Positions 35,407-44,576 are shown, counted from the stretch's first letter. The stretch is 62,355 nucleotides of DNA from Actinomycetaceae bacterium (GCA_030532515.1 JAUNKY010000009.1:1-62355), one strand, 5' to 3'. Numbers and translations are program-made. The notes: a model not told the origin generated them from the letters alone.

Positions 35407-36540
35407 ATGGATTTTTCATTAACTGATGACCAGCAGCTAATGGTGGATTCCTTCCGCGACCTAATGGAAAGCGAATACTGGGAATCCTACTTCGCAGAAT
35501 GCGACGCCAACCACGAATACCCAGAACGCTGGGTAAAAGCTATCTGTGACTTGGGATTTGACCAGATTCTCCTCCCAGAAGAATACGGCGGCTTAGGCGC
35601 AGACTGGCAAACCCTGGCAGCCGCCTACGAAGAACTAGGGCGCGCCGGCGGCCCCACCTACGTCCTGTACCAACTTCCGTGCTGGGACACCGTACTGCGC
35701 GAAGGCAACGACAAACAAAAAGAAGCCATCCTCAAGTTTGTTGGCTCCGGCAAGCAAATGCTCAACTACGCCATGACCGAACCCTCCGCCGGCTCCTCCT
35801 GGGATGACATGCGCACCACCTACACGCGCAAAGATGGAAAAGTCTACCTCAACGGACACAAGACCTTCCAAACCTCCTCCCTCTACGTGCCATACATGGT
35901 AGTCATGGCCCGCGACAGCGAAAACATGGACGTCTACACCGAATGGTGGGTAGACATGTCCAAACCAGGCATCACCAAAGAACCACTGGAAAAGCTGGGT
36001 CTACGCATGGACTCCTGCTGCGAACTTTACTTCGACAACGTGGAACTTGACGAAGATGACCTCTTCGGCACCGAAGGAGGCGGCTTCAAACGTGGCGTAG
36101 CTGACTTCGACCTGGAACGCTTCCTGGTCGCCCTCACCAACTACGGCCAAGCCTACTGCGCCTTCGAAGATGCAGCTAAGTACGCTAACCAACGCGAACA
36201 AGGCGGCCAAGCCATTGCCCGCCACCAGCTGATCCAGCTCAAGTTTGCAGACATGAAGGTCCGCCTCACCAACATGCGCAACATGCTGTTCGAAATCGCT
36301 TGGAAACACGACAACGGTCTGCTTGGGCGCGGCGACTGCTCTATGGCAAAGTACTACTGCTCGCACGCCTCCCACGAAGTAGTCGACGACGCCCTGCAAG
36401 TACTGGCAGGCGTAGGCATCACCGGCGACCACCGCGTAGCCCGCTTCTACCGCGACCTGCGTGTAGACCGCGTCTCCGGCGGTACCGACGAAATGATGAT
36501 CCTCGCAGCCGGCCGCGCCGCGCTGAAAGACTACCGCTAA
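35407..36540 (+). CDS. caiA: Crotonobetainyl-CoA reductase-like acyl-CoA dehydrogenase
   Basis: A 377-residue acyl-CoA dehydrogenase that from memory closely matches E. coli CaiA, which reduces crotonobetainyl-CoA to gamma-butyrobetainyl-CoA. Shared stretches include [70 protein letters not shown] and [23 protein letters not shown] precedes the start. Electrons would come from FixAB. The substrate could be another trimethylammonium acyl-CoA, but the CaiA-specific blocks favour the carnitine family. Confidence 0.9.
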   Translation: MDFSLTDDQQLMVDSFRDLMESEYWESYFAECDANHEYPERWVKAICDLGFDQILLPEEYGGLGADWQTLAAAYEELGRAGGPTYVLYQLPCWDTVLREGNDKQKEAILKFVGSGKQMLNYAMTEPSAGSSWDDMRTTYTRKDGKVYLNGHKTFQTSSLYVPYMVVMARDSENMDVYTEWWVDMSKPGITKEPLEKLGLRMDSCCELYFDNVELDEDDLFGTEGGGFKRGVADFDLERFLVALTNYGQAYCAFEDAAKYANQREQGGQAIARHQLIQLKFADMKVRLTNMRNMLFEIAWKHDNGLLGRGDCSMAKYYCSHASHEVVDDALQVLAGVGITGDHRVARFYRDLRVDRVSGGTDEMMILAAGRAALKDYR

Positions 36541-36570
36541 ACCACTACGGCACAGAAAACGGAGCACAAC

Positions 36571-37785
36571 ATGAGCATTCCAATGGAAAAACCCTCCTTC
36601 GGCGTCCTCGACGGGCTTAAAGTAGTCTACTCAGCCGTAGAAATCGCCACCCCCACCGCCTGCGAAATCATGGCCGAATGGGGTGCTGACGTCACCTGGA
36701 TCGAAAACACTTTCACCGGCGACTCCATGCGCGACACCCACTTCGTGAAAGAAATGGAACGACGCAACATGCGCTCAATCTCCATGAACCCCTTCACCGA
36801 AGACGGCAAAAAAATCATTCTCGAAATGGTTAAAGACGCAGACATCTTCCTCGAATCCTCTAAAGGACCCGTCTGGGCGCGCAAAGGCATCACCGACGAA
36901 ATGCTGTGGGAAGTAAACCCCAAACTCGTTATCGTCCACATCTCAGGCTTTGGCCACACCGGCGACCCACGCCGCGTAAACGCCGCTGCCTATGACCTGA
37001 CGGTCCAAGACTACTCTGGCTACATCTACCAAAACGGTACGCCAGAACAACCCATGACCGCCGCCCCTTACACCGGCGACTACTTCAACGCCCTCATGGT
37101 AGTTTCCTCCGCACTGGCAGCCGTCTACCGCGCCGGCAAGACAGGACAGGGAGAATCCATCGACCTGGCCATGTACGAAACCATGCTGCGCGTAGGCGTC
37201 TACTACATGCTGGACTACCTCAATAAAGGCGTGGAATACCCACGCGCCGGCGCCCGCAATCAAAACCTCTGCGCAATTGGCCAATACAAATGCGCAGACG
37301 GATTCGTGGGCCTCTGCGTCTACGGCGTTCCACAGAACAAGTACCTGCTGGAAACCATCGGACTGGGACACCTCTGGGGAACCGAAGAATACCCAGAAGA
37401 CACCTCAGCCCTATGGCTGGCATCGCCAAAAGCAGAACTCATCGAACAAAAACTCGAAGAATATCTGCTTACCCGCAATGCCGAAGACATCGAACGTGAC
37501 TTCACCGAAAACCGCATCGCCGCCCAAAAGATGCTCACTTTCGACGACATCGTCGCCGAAGAACACGTGAAGCTACGCCAGAACTTCATGAAATGGGAAA
37601 CCAAAGACGGCGACGAAGTCACCGTACTCAACACCGTCCCCGCCTTCAAGAACGCCCCGGGTGGCTTCTGGCGTCCAATGCCAGAACTGGGCTACGACAC
37701 CCGCGACATCCTTCTAAAGGCAGGCTTCTCAGAAGCAGAAATCCAACGCATGGCAGATGAAGGCACCATTCGTTTAGGCGACTAA
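36571..37785 (+). CDS. caiB: L-carnitine/crotonobetaine CoA-transferase (class III)
   Basis: CaiB moves CoA between gamma-butyrobetainyl-CoA and carnitine or crotonobetaine. The 404-residue protein shares GLKVVYSAVEIA, AEWGADVTWIEN, KGPVWARKGITDE and KFKN-like (AFKNAPGGFWRPMP) stretches with E. coli CaiB. The catalytic Asp of the family (D169 there) corresponds to D170 in PYTGDYFNAL. GGAGCACAAC supplies the ribosome binding site. It follows caiA by 30 bp, and a strong hairpin separates it from caiC. Confidence 0.9.
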   Translation: MSIPMEKPSFGVLDGLKVVYSAVEIATPTACEIMAEWGADVTWIENTFTGDSMRDTHFVKEMERRNMRSISMNPFTEDGKKIILEMVKDADIFLESSKGPVWARKGITDEMLWEVNPKLVIVHISGFGHTGDPRRVNAAAYDLTVQDYSGYIYQNGTPEQPMTAAPYTGDYFNALMVVSSALAAVYRAGKTGQGESIDLAMYETMLRVGVYYMLDYLNKGVEYPRAGARNQNLCAIGQYKCADGFVGLCVYGVPQNKYLLETIGLGHLWGTEEYPEDTSALWLASPKAELIEQKLEEYLLTRNAEDIERDFTENRIAAQKMLTFDDIVAEEHVKLRQNFMKWETKDGDEVTVLNTVPAFKNAPGGFWRPMPELGYDTRDILLKAGFSEAEIQRMADEGTIRLGD

Positions 37786-37867
37786 AACCGGCTAAACCCA
37801 CTGCCTACAAAGCCAACCACAGGCGACAAAAGTCACGCAAATGACCACCGTCGCCTAAACCCAAGGC

Positions 37868-37910
37868 TTTGGGAGCGGCGGCGAATTACCCTCGCGCCGC
37901 CGCTCCCAAA
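37868..37910 (+). terminator. Strong hairpin between caiB and caiC
   Basis: TTTGGGAGCGGCGGCG pairs exactly with its complement across an 11-nt loop. All flanking genes are on the same strand, so this should either attenuate caiC relative to caiAB or stabilise the upstream mRNA end. A poly-T tract is lacking. Confidence 0.6.
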
Positions 37911-37939
37911 CTCCTCTAAACAAGAAAAGATACGGAACC

Positions 37940-39529
37940 ATGGCAAACATCGCTACACACCAAACTTTGCAGACACTGTGGCAACAGCTGTCCAAAGAGC
38001 GGGGCAACCATGACTTCCTCATCTACGACGACCCCGACAGCAAACACACCGAAACCTGGACCTACGCCCAGTTCTACCGCGAAATCAAAAAACTCGCCGC
38101 CGGACTCAGCCACATTGGCGTCAAATCCACCGACAACGTCGCCGTCCAAGTTGGAAACACCCCCCAGTTTTTAGAAAGCTTCTTCGCCCTGGCAGAACTC
38201 GGCGCTACCCTCGTGCCCCTGCCCCCAGGCTACAAATGCGACGAATGCAAATACATCATCGACAAATGCACTGTGGACACTATCATTACCACCAGTGACC
38301 ACCTCAGCTACTACATCGAACCAGACAGCTGCCACCCACAAACGCGCTTCAAAATCATCCTCTTAGACGCACCAGAAAACCAAACTAGAGAAAACCTCTG
38401 GTCCTACGCTGAGCTAAAGCAAACCGCCCTCGGGAAAAAAGAAACCCCAACCCCCATCCGCGCCTACCGCAAAGACCAAGCCGTCGCGGAAATCATGTTC
38501 ACTTCAGGTACCACCTCACTTCCCAAGGGGGTAATGCTTACCCACGCCAACCTGATTTTCTCTGGAATCTTCCAAAACTGGCAGCTAGCCATGCGTCCCG
38601 AAGACCGCTACGCCACCACCATGACGGTAGAACACGTCAACTTCCAACTTTCGGCTCTGATGCCAGTCCTGTGCTCAGGAGCCACCCTCATCCTTTTCAA
38701 ACGCTACTCGGCTACGACTTTTTGGAAATCCGTGCTGCGCCACAAAGCCACGCTGGTCCAAGGCATGGCAATGATCGCCCGAACCATGCTGGCCCAACCC
38801 AGCTTCCCGGGCGAAGACGAACATAACGTCCGCCTAATGCACTATTTCCTGCCCATCACCGACTCGGAAAAAACCCAGTTCACCCGCCGCTTCAACCTGC
38901 GGCTACTTAACTCGTACGGCTCTACCGAAACCCTGGTGGGCGTAGCTACCGACCAAGCCTTCGGACCCACCCGCTGGCCCGCCGTAGGCAGAGTTGGAAT
39001 CGGCTACCAAATCGAAATCCGCGACCCCCAAGGACAAGTGCTTTCCCCTACAGAAATTGGCGAAATCTTTGTCCACGGGCAACCCGGACTCTCCCTCATG
39101 CTTGGCTACTACCAAGACAGAGAAGCCACCGCAAAAGTACTTTCCGAAGACGGCTGGTTCGCCACCGGAGACATGGGATATTTCGACGAGGACGGCTGGC
39201 TGTACTTCGTAGACCGGCAAAAGAACCTGATTAAAAGAGCCGGAGAAAACATCTCTTCAACCGAAGTAGAAGACGTCTTGATGAACCACCCGCACGTCAA
39301 AGAAGCAGCCGTAATTGGGGTAGACGACCCGATTAAAGACCAAGCAGTGGCCGCCTTCATCGTCGCCCACCCCGGAACCGACTTAACTGAAGCCGACATC
39401 CAAGCGCACTGCACCGAAAAACTAGCTCACTTTAAAGTACCGACTATCGTGCAATTCCGCACGGAACTGCCAAAAAGTCAGTACGGAAAAATAAAGAAAA
39501 GTTCATTGACACTCAATGAAGAACAATGA
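37940..39529 (+). CDS. caiC: Carnitine/crotonobetaine-CoA ligase-like AMP-binding enzyme
   Basis: A 529-residue adenylate-forming ligase expected to charge carnitine, crotonobetaine or gamma-butyrobetaine with CoA. Visible motifs are FTSGTTSLPKGVMLTH (P-loop), NSYGSTETLVGV, the WFATGDMGYFDEDGWLYFVDR core motif and the C-terminal catalytic Lys in LPKSQYGKIKK. The neighbouring caiA and caiB support the CaiC name; by itself it could be another medium-size acyl-CoA synthetase. The stop lies 14 bp before the MaoC start. Confidence 0.88.
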   Translation: MANIATHQTLQTLWQQLSKERGNHDFLIYDDPDSKHTETWTYAQFYREIKKLAAGLSHIGVKSTDNVAVQVGNTPQFLESFFALAELGATLVPLPPGYKCDECKYIIDKCTVDTIITTSDHLSYYIEPDSCHPQTRFKIILLDAPENQTRENLWSYAELKQTALGKKETPTPIRAYRKDQAVAEIMFTSGTTSLPKGVMLTHANLIFSGIFQNWQLAMRPEDRYATTMTVEHVNFQLSALMPVLCSGATLILFKRYSATTFWKSVLRHKATLVQGMAMIARTMLAQPSFPGEDEHNVRLMHYFLPITDSEKTQFTRRFNLRLLNSYGSTETLVGVATDQAFGPTRWPAVGRVGIGYQIEIRDPQGQVLSPTEIGEIFVHGQPGLSLMLGYYQDREATAKVLSEDGWFATGDMGYFDEDGWLYFVDRQKNLIKRAGENISSTEVEDVLMNHPHVKEAAVIGVDDPIKDQAVAAFIVAHPGTDLTEADIQAHCTEKLAHFKVPTIVQFRTELPKSQYGKIKKSSLTLNEEQ

Positions 39530-39543
39530 AAGGAATCAGGAAA

Positions 39544-40413
39544 ATGGCAATCAACACTGAGATGGTAGGCCAAACCTTCGGACCCTTCGTCCGCGAATAC
39601 ACCTTCCGCGACCTGGAACTCTTTGCCCTGGGCTGTGGCGCAGGTATAGATGGCAAGACCGACCTGGTGTACATTGACGAACACGACGAACGAGACCCCA
39701 AACTGAAGGTCCTCCCCATGTTCGGCGCCATGCTAATCGTAGACTCGGAAGTCACCCGCACTATCGACTACGGATACAACTACGCCGGCTCACTACACTG
39801 GGGCTTCGACATTAAGTTCCACCAACCTATTACCAAGATGGCTGACCGCCTGGAAACTAAGGTCCGCCTGGAAGGACTCTATGACCGCGGTGAAGGACGC
39901 GGCCTGCTAGCCCAGCACATCGGCGACACCTACGATTCTGACGGAAACCTGCTATTTACCAACGAATCCTGGGACTGCCTCATCTATGACGGCGGCTGGG
40001 GCGGCCCCAAGCCACCTAAAGATGTAGTTGAAATGCCAGAGCGGGAACCAGACGTCACTGTAACCGAACGCATCCCCGAAAACCAGGCACTTATCTACCG
40101 TCTCTCCGGAGACTTCCACCCCCAGCACATTAACTGGGAATACGCGGCAGAAAACGGCGAACCCCGCCCAATCCTGCACGCCATTTCCTACGCTGGCGTA
40201 GTTATGCGCCACTTCATTAACGAGTTCATTCCGGGTGAACCAGAACGCCTCACCCGCTTCAAGACCCGCATCACCTCACCAGTTCACCCCGGTTCCACTT
40301 TGCGCACCGAAATCTGGAAGGTGAGCGACACTGAGGTACGTTTCCGCCTGGTAGACGCCAACAACCCAGACGCGAAACCACACCTCAACTGGGGTATCAT
40401 CGAATACCGTTAA
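39544..40413 (+). CDS. MaoC-type (hydratase 2) enoyl-CoA hydratase
   Basis: A 289-residue double hot-dog protein. The C-terminal half carries the hydratase-2 pattern YRLSGDFHPQHINWEYA, with predicted catalytic D190 and H195; the N-terminal half is the degenerate hot-dog. R-specific 2-enoyl-CoA hydratases of this build act on trans-2-enoyl-CoA. It occupies the place of the crotonase-fold CaiD, so it may interconvert crotonobetainyl-CoA and carnitinyl-CoA by an unrelated fold. I used ATG 39544 rather than 39526, which overlaps the caiC stop and lacks a ribosome binding site. Confidence 0.82.
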   Translation: MAINTEMVGQTFGPFVREYTFRDLELFALGCGAGIDGKTDLVYIDEHDERDPKLKVLPMFGAMLIVDSEVTRTIDYGYNYAGSLHWGFDIKFHQPITKMADRLETKVRLEGLYDRGEGRGLLAQHIGDTYDSDGNLLFTNESWDCLIYDGGWGGPKPPKDVVEMPEREPDVTVTERIPENQALIYRLSGDFHPQHINWEYAAENGEPRPILHAISYAGVVMRHFINEFIPGEPERLTRFKTRITSPVHPGSTLRTEIWKVSDTEVRFRLVDANNPDAKPHLNWGIIEYR

Positions 40414-40442
40414 TCCGCCTTTAACGGGTTTTCGAATCCCCC

Positions 40443-40502
40443 ATTTTTAGATTTTCCCGAGGGCGGACGTGTGGTGCTAGCCGCCCTCGGGAAACTAAAA
40501 AT
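40443..40502. terminator. Hairpin terminator built from an inverted pair of CCGAGGGCG
   Basis: TTTCCCGAGGGCGG (40453-40466) and its exact complement (40481-40494) enclose a 14-nt loop. ATTTTTAG/CTAAAAAT extends the stem to about 22 bp with a 2-nt bulge. It closes the MaoC gene before the second MFS gene. Confidence 0.75.
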
Positions 40503-40557
40503 CCCCGCCTCCCCAACTGCACGAACACTGCCAACTCCCAAAGAAGGGAAATAAGCC

Positions 40558-41895
40558 ATGCGAAAGAAACTAGACGACGTAGAAATGACCCCATTTCTAA
40601 GGAAAGTCACGCTGTTTTCTTCCGGCGGACCATTCCTTGAAGGCTACGTGCTATCCATCATCGGGGTGGCTTTGATCCAACTCACCCCCGCTTTAAATAT
40701 CGACGCGCATATGGCCGGTATTTTGGGAATCGCCTCTTTAGTTGGCCTCTTTGTAGGCGCAGCCGGGGGAGGGTACTTAACTGACTTAATCGGCCGCAAG
40801 AAAATGTTCGTCCTGGACCTGGTGACGATCATTATCCTCTCAATCCTCTGTATGTTCGTAGCGGACGCCTGGCAGCTAGCGTTACTACGCTTCCTAATTG
40901 GGGTAACTATCGGCGCCGACTATCCGATTGCTACCTCGATGATCGCCGAGTTTACGCCGCGGCGGTACCGCTCGCACTCTATGGGGGTAATCGCCGCCAT
41001 GTGGTACATTGGGGCGAACGTCGCCTACCTGGTGGGATACTTCTTGATTGACATCGCGGGTGGCTGGCGTTGGATGCTGGGATCAGCAGTCATTCCATGC
41101 ATCATCATTTTGCTGGGCCGCGTCTCTATCCCCGAATCGCCGCGCTGGCTCTATTCCAAAGGCAGGATTGAAGAAGCCAACAATATCGTGCATCAGCTTT
41201 TCGGCGAAGACGTGGAGCTGGAAGACGAAGAAACGGTCCAAACTTCCTGGGCTAAGATTTTCCAACCCGCCTATTTAAAACGCGTCCTATTCGTGGGTAT
41301 TATTTGGCTTTGCCAAGCTATCCCCATGTTTGCCGTCTACACTTTCGGCCCCAAGATTATTGAATCCTTCGGCCTTTCAACTTCCCACGGTGAAGCTTTA
41401 ATCGGTGAGTTGGTCATCGGCCTGTTCTTCATGTCCGGAACGATTCCCGCCATGTTCTTAGCTGAATCTTGGGGACGCCGCCCACTGATTATCGTCTGTT
41501 TTGCCGTCATGTCGGGGGCTCTAGCAGTCTTGGGTTGGTGGCCGGCCGCCCCAATGCTGGTAGTAGTGGCTTGTTTCGGAATCTACGCGCTGTTTTCCGG
41601 CGGACCGGGTAACTTGGAATGGCTCTATCCGAATGAGCTTTTCCCCACTGATATTCGGGCGTCGGCAATGGGCGTGGCCATGGCGCTTTCGCGTATTGGT
41701 ACCGTGGTATCGATTTATGGTCTGCCAGCTTTCCTAGAGACTTATGGCACCGGCCCGACTATGCTGGTAGGGGCGGGGATTTCTGTTCTAGGCTTCCTAG
41801 TCTCGTGGGCTTGGGCACCAGAGACGAAGGGCTACACTCTCGCGGAAACAGGACACCCGGACTTTAACGCACGTAAACCAAACTTGGCGAGGTAA
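40558..41895 (+). CDS. MFS transporter, sugar-porter-like
   Basis: A 445-residue, 12-helix transporter with the loop motifs GGYLTDLIGRKKMF and PESPRWLYSKGR and a C-terminal PETKG, the signature set of the sugar/metabolite:H+ symporter branch. It is a different branch from the MFS protein at 33 kb, so the island has two unlike carriers, perhaps one for uptake and one for product. It has its own GAAGGGAA site after the hairpin and leads straight into the MBL gene. Confidence 0.87.
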   Translation: MRKKLDDVEMTPFLRKVTLFSSGGPFLEGYVLSIIGVALIQLTPALNIDAHMAGILGIASLVGLFVGAAGGGYLTDLIGRKKMFVLDLVTIIILSILCMFVADAWQLALLRFLIGVTIGADYPIATSMIAEFTPRRYRSHSMGVIAAMWYIGANVAYLVGYFLIDIAGGWRWMLGSAVIPCIIILLGRVSIPESPRWLYSKGRIEEANNIVHQLFGEDVELEDEETVQTSWAKIFQPAYLKRVLFVGIIWLCQAIPMFAVYTFGPKIIESFGLSTSHGEALIGELVIGLFFMSGTIPAMFLAESWGRRPLIIVCFAVMSGALAVLGWWPAAPMLVVVACFGIYALFSGGPGNLEWLYPNELFPTDIRASAMGVAMALSRIGTVVSIYGLPAFLETYGTGPTMLVGAGISVLGFLVSWAWAPETKGYTLAETGHPDFNARKPNLAR

Positions 41896-41897
41896 AT

Positions 41898-42560
41898 ATG
41901 ACCGGGGAAGTGATCTTTGCAGGAACTGCCGCAGGATCGTTAGCAGAAGTCAGAATCGAGCTGCGCACTACCGGCATTTATCAGGCGAACTGCTATTACA
42001 TTTTAGCTGGGGGACAGGGACTGCTAATCGATCCCGGCGCTAACTACCCGTTGCTACAGCGGCTGGTAGCGGGCCGCCCCGTAAACCAAATCGTCGCCAC
42101 CCACTGCCACTCAGACCATATCGAGTCAATCGACCCGTTCAGAGCTGACACCGGGGCCACGGTTCTGGTAGCAGACGCTGATGCCGAAGCTGCGATGGAC
42201 CCGGTTTTGAATGGGGCAGTAGATGACGATTGGAATTTTGCGGTAACGACTATTGACCGCCGGCTGGTTGATGGGGATGTAGTAGCGGTCGGGCCTTTGC
42301 AATTTCAAGTCCTGGCAACTCCGGGGCACACTCCGGGTTCAATTTGCCTGTATGAGCAGAGGCAGAAGTGGCTTTTTAGCGGGGATACTCTCTTTAAGGG
42401 AAGTATTGGTCGCACGGATTTCATTCGCGGTAACTCACGCGATATGGTTGCTTCGCTGCGCCGTCTAAGTGCCTTACCGGATGAGGTAGTGGTTTTTTCT
42501 GGGCATGGGCCGGAAACCACGATTGGGATTGAAAAACGGATGAATCCGTTCCTGCGTTAA
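41898..42560 (+). CDS. MBL-fold hydrolase, glyoxalase II-like
   Basis: A 220-residue metallo-beta-lactamase-fold protein with the complete ATHCHSDHIESI metal motif, TPGHTPGSICLY, FSGDTLFKGSIGRTD and a final SGHGPETT. This arrangement is typical of the glyoxalase II/thioesterase group. It starts 3 bp after the MFS stop with GAGGT inside that gene's end, so it is co-translated. A thioesterase role for a CoA intermediate of the island is possible but unproven. Confidence 0.83.
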   Translation: MTGEVIFAGTAAGSLAEVRIELRTTGIYQANCYYILAGGQGLLIDPGANYPLLQRLVAGRPVNQIVATHCHSDHIESIDPFRADTGATVLVADADAEAAMDPVLNGAVDDDWNFAVTTIDRRLVDGDVVAVGPLQFQVLATPGHTPGSICLYEQRQKWLFSGDTLFKGSIGRTDFIRGNSRDMVASLRRLSALPDEVVVFSGHGPETTIGIEKRMNPFLR

Positions 42561-42603
42561 CCCTATTTGTAAATAGCTTTGTGAAATCGGCATGTAATAT
42601 TTG

Positions 42604-42655
42604 TCCTCTTTTTGGGGATGCGGGAACGGCCGTTCCCGCATCCCCAAAAAGAGGA
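42604..42655. terminator. Perfect 52-bp palindrome between convergent genes
   Basis: TCCTCTTTTTGGGGATGCGG plus GAACGG forms a 26-bp arm matched exactly by its complement with no spacer. The A/T-rich outer end gives U-rich tails in both directions. It lies between the MBL gene and the old yellow enzyme gene. Confidence 0.85.
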
Positions 42656-42686
42656 TTAACTAAAATATGTAAACCGTATGTATTGC

Positions 42687-43853
42687 TTACGCTAAATGCC
42701 GAGCCGTAGAAGCCCAAGCATACTGCGGACGCAAGAATGGCTCAAAACCTAACTTCACAAAAGCACGATTTGGCCAAGTTGGATCCGCCAAAAGCTGACG
42801 ACCCACCAAAACCGCATCCAAATCGCCCTCGGAAACTAACTCCTGCGCCCACTCAGGTTCGGTTACGCGACCAACCCCCGCCAAGCAAACCCCGGTAGCT
42901 GCTTTCACCTGGATCGCCTTGCTGATCTGATAATCGCGCGCCCGATCCATCCGCAGCGGCAACAACCCACCGGTTGAACAGTCAATCACATCAACCCCTA
43001 AAGAGGCTGCAATACGCACTAACTCAACCGTTTGCGCCACCGTCCAAGACTGCGCAGTTTCTAAACCTTCCGGCACCTGCGCTCCCTCGAACTCATTAGC
43101 CTGGTTTTCCTCTAACCAGTCAGTTGCTGAAAGACGCAGAATCAAAGGCATTTCCTCAGGAATCGCATCGCGAATCGCAGTGATCACCTCAACTACCAAA
43201 CGCGTCCGATTCTCAAACGAACCACCATATTCATCAGTGCGCTGGTTTGCCAACGGAGAGAGGAACTGATGCAGTAAATACCCGTGCGCAGCATGGATTT
43301 CCACTGCCTCAAAACCCGCTTCCACCGCGCGAATCGCCGCCGCAGCGAAAGATTCCACCACATCTGCAATACCGGCTGCATCCAACTCAGTCGGAGTCAC
43401 CGAACCAGGGAAAGGAACCGCAGAAGGTGCCACCGGAGTCCACTTCAAAGGCTCCAACGCAGCCTCGCGGCTTTGCGCCGTCTCATCCGCATACTTCCAA
43501 GGGCGGTCAGTCGAAGCTTTCCGCCCCGCATGGGCCAACTGCACCGCCGGAACTGCGCCATGGGCTTTAATAGCTGCTGCGACCCGCGCAAAAGCAGGCA
43601 CCTGAGCGTCATCCCAAAGACCTAAATCCCAAGGAGTAATTCGCCCTTCTGGGCAGACGCCGGTGGCTTCTACAATAACCAGTCCCACGCCCCCGGCAGC
43701 GCGACCGCTGTAATGGGCAACGTGAAAATCATTCGGCTGCCCCACAGTTTCACCCGTAGCTGCCGCCGAATACATACACATGGGAGGCATCCACACGCGG
43801 TTGGGAACCTCTACTTGGCGAAGCCGCATCGGCTCATTTAAATTCGTCATCAT
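42687..43853 (-). CDS. Old yellow enzyme family NADH:flavin oxidoreductase
   Basis: A 388-residue FMN enzyme of the YqjM-like OYE class, which reduces activated C=C bonds. The N-terminus MPPMCMYSA holds the redox-modulating Cys, HAGRKAS is in the FMN region, and EIHAAHGYLLHQFLSPLANQRTDEYGG-type residues (split here as EIHAAHGYLLHQF and RTDEYGGSFENR) carry the substrate His pair. AGAGG precedes ATG 43853/43850. Whether it belongs functionally to the island is unclear; it is not needed in the known carnitine pathway. Confidence 0.9.
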   Translation of the reverse strand: MMTNLNEPMRLRQVEVPNRVWMPPMCMYSAAATGETVGQPNDFHVAHYSGRAAGGVGLVIVEATGVCPEGRITPWDLGLWDDAQVPAFARVAAAIKAHGAVPAVQLAHAGRKASTDRPWKYADETAQSREAALEPLKWTPVAPSAVPFPGSVTPTELDAAGIADVVESFAAAAIRAVEAGFEAVEIHAAHGYLLHQFLSPLANQRTDEYGGSFENRTRLVVEVITAIRDAIPEEMPLILRLSATDWLEENQANEFEGAQVPEGLETAQSWTVAQTVELVRIAASLGVDVIDCSTGGLLPLRMDRARDYQISKAIQVKAATGVCLAGVGRVTEPEWAQELVSEGDLDAVLVGRQLLADPTWPNRAFVKLGFEPFLRPQYAWASTARHLA

Positions 43854-43953
43854 CGACCTCTTTCATCTCTAGAAGGAGCGCTTCCCTTACCGCCAGGAAC
43901 TTACCTGCCGGTTTTACCTGCCGGTTGTCTAACCGACAGGTGTAAACCCGCGG

Positions 43954-44571
43954 CTAAGAAAGCAACTTAATCAGGTGTGGTGCTAGAGAAGTGAATGCTT
44001 TTCCACGGTGTGAAATGGCATTCTTTGCGGCAGGGTCAAGCTCTGCCGTAGTTTGTGAGTAGCCACTGGGCACAAAAATCGGATCGTAACCGAACCCATT
44101 TTCACCCCGCGGAGCGTAGGTGAGCGACCCACGCATTTCACCGATTTCCACGGTTTCAAAACCACTCACTGGATCAACCAAGGCAGCTGCACAAACGAAG
44201 GCAGCCCCGCGGTGCTCAGGTTTAATATCAGCTAGTTGCGCCAACAACAGCTGCAAATTCGCTTGATCATCGCCGTGACGACCAGCCCAACGCGCCGAGA
44301 AGATCCCCGGTGCCCCGCCCAAAACGTCTACGGCAATCCCAGAATCATCAGCCACACAGGGTAAACCGGTGGCTTGCGCCAGCGCCCGCGCCTTCAACAG
44401 CGCATTACCAGCGAAAGAAACTTCATCCTCCACCGGGTCAGCCACCGTGAAATCCCGCAAAGTAGCGATCTCTTGGCGAGCTAAATTCGGCAGCAGCGGC
44501 CCTAAAATCGCAAATAGTTCGTCTACCTTGTGGGCGTTTCCAGTAGCTAAGATCAAACGAAAATCAGCCAT
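43954..44571 (-). CDS. rdgB: dITP/XTP pyrophosphatase (non-canonical NTPase)
   Basis: A 205-residue Ham1/RdgB house-cleaning enzyme that hydrolyses dITP and XTP. Signatures are ILATGNAHKVDEL, VADDSGIAVDVLGGAPGIFSARWAG and the GENGFGYDPIFVPSG loop. It starts 5 bp after the rph stop. In many actinobacteria rph-rdgB follows murI-MBL; here it lies 15 kb away and inverted. Confidence 0.94.
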   Translation of the reverse strand: MADFRLILATGNAHKVDELFAILGPLLPNLARQEIATLRDFTVADPVEDEVSFAGNALLKARALAQATGLPCVADDSGIAVDVLGGAPGIFSARWAGRHGDDQANLQLLLAQLADIKPEHRGAAFVCAAALVDPVSGFETVEIGEMRGSLTYAPRGENGFGYDPIFVPSGYSQTTAELDPAAKNAISHRGKAFTSLAPHLIKLLS

Positions 44572-44576
44572 TTAGA

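Noticed and set aside
42687-43853. Trimethylamine dehydrogenase linked to the cai island
   Set aside because: At 388 residues it has only the OYE barrel, without the iron-sulfur and FAD/NAD domains of that enzyme.
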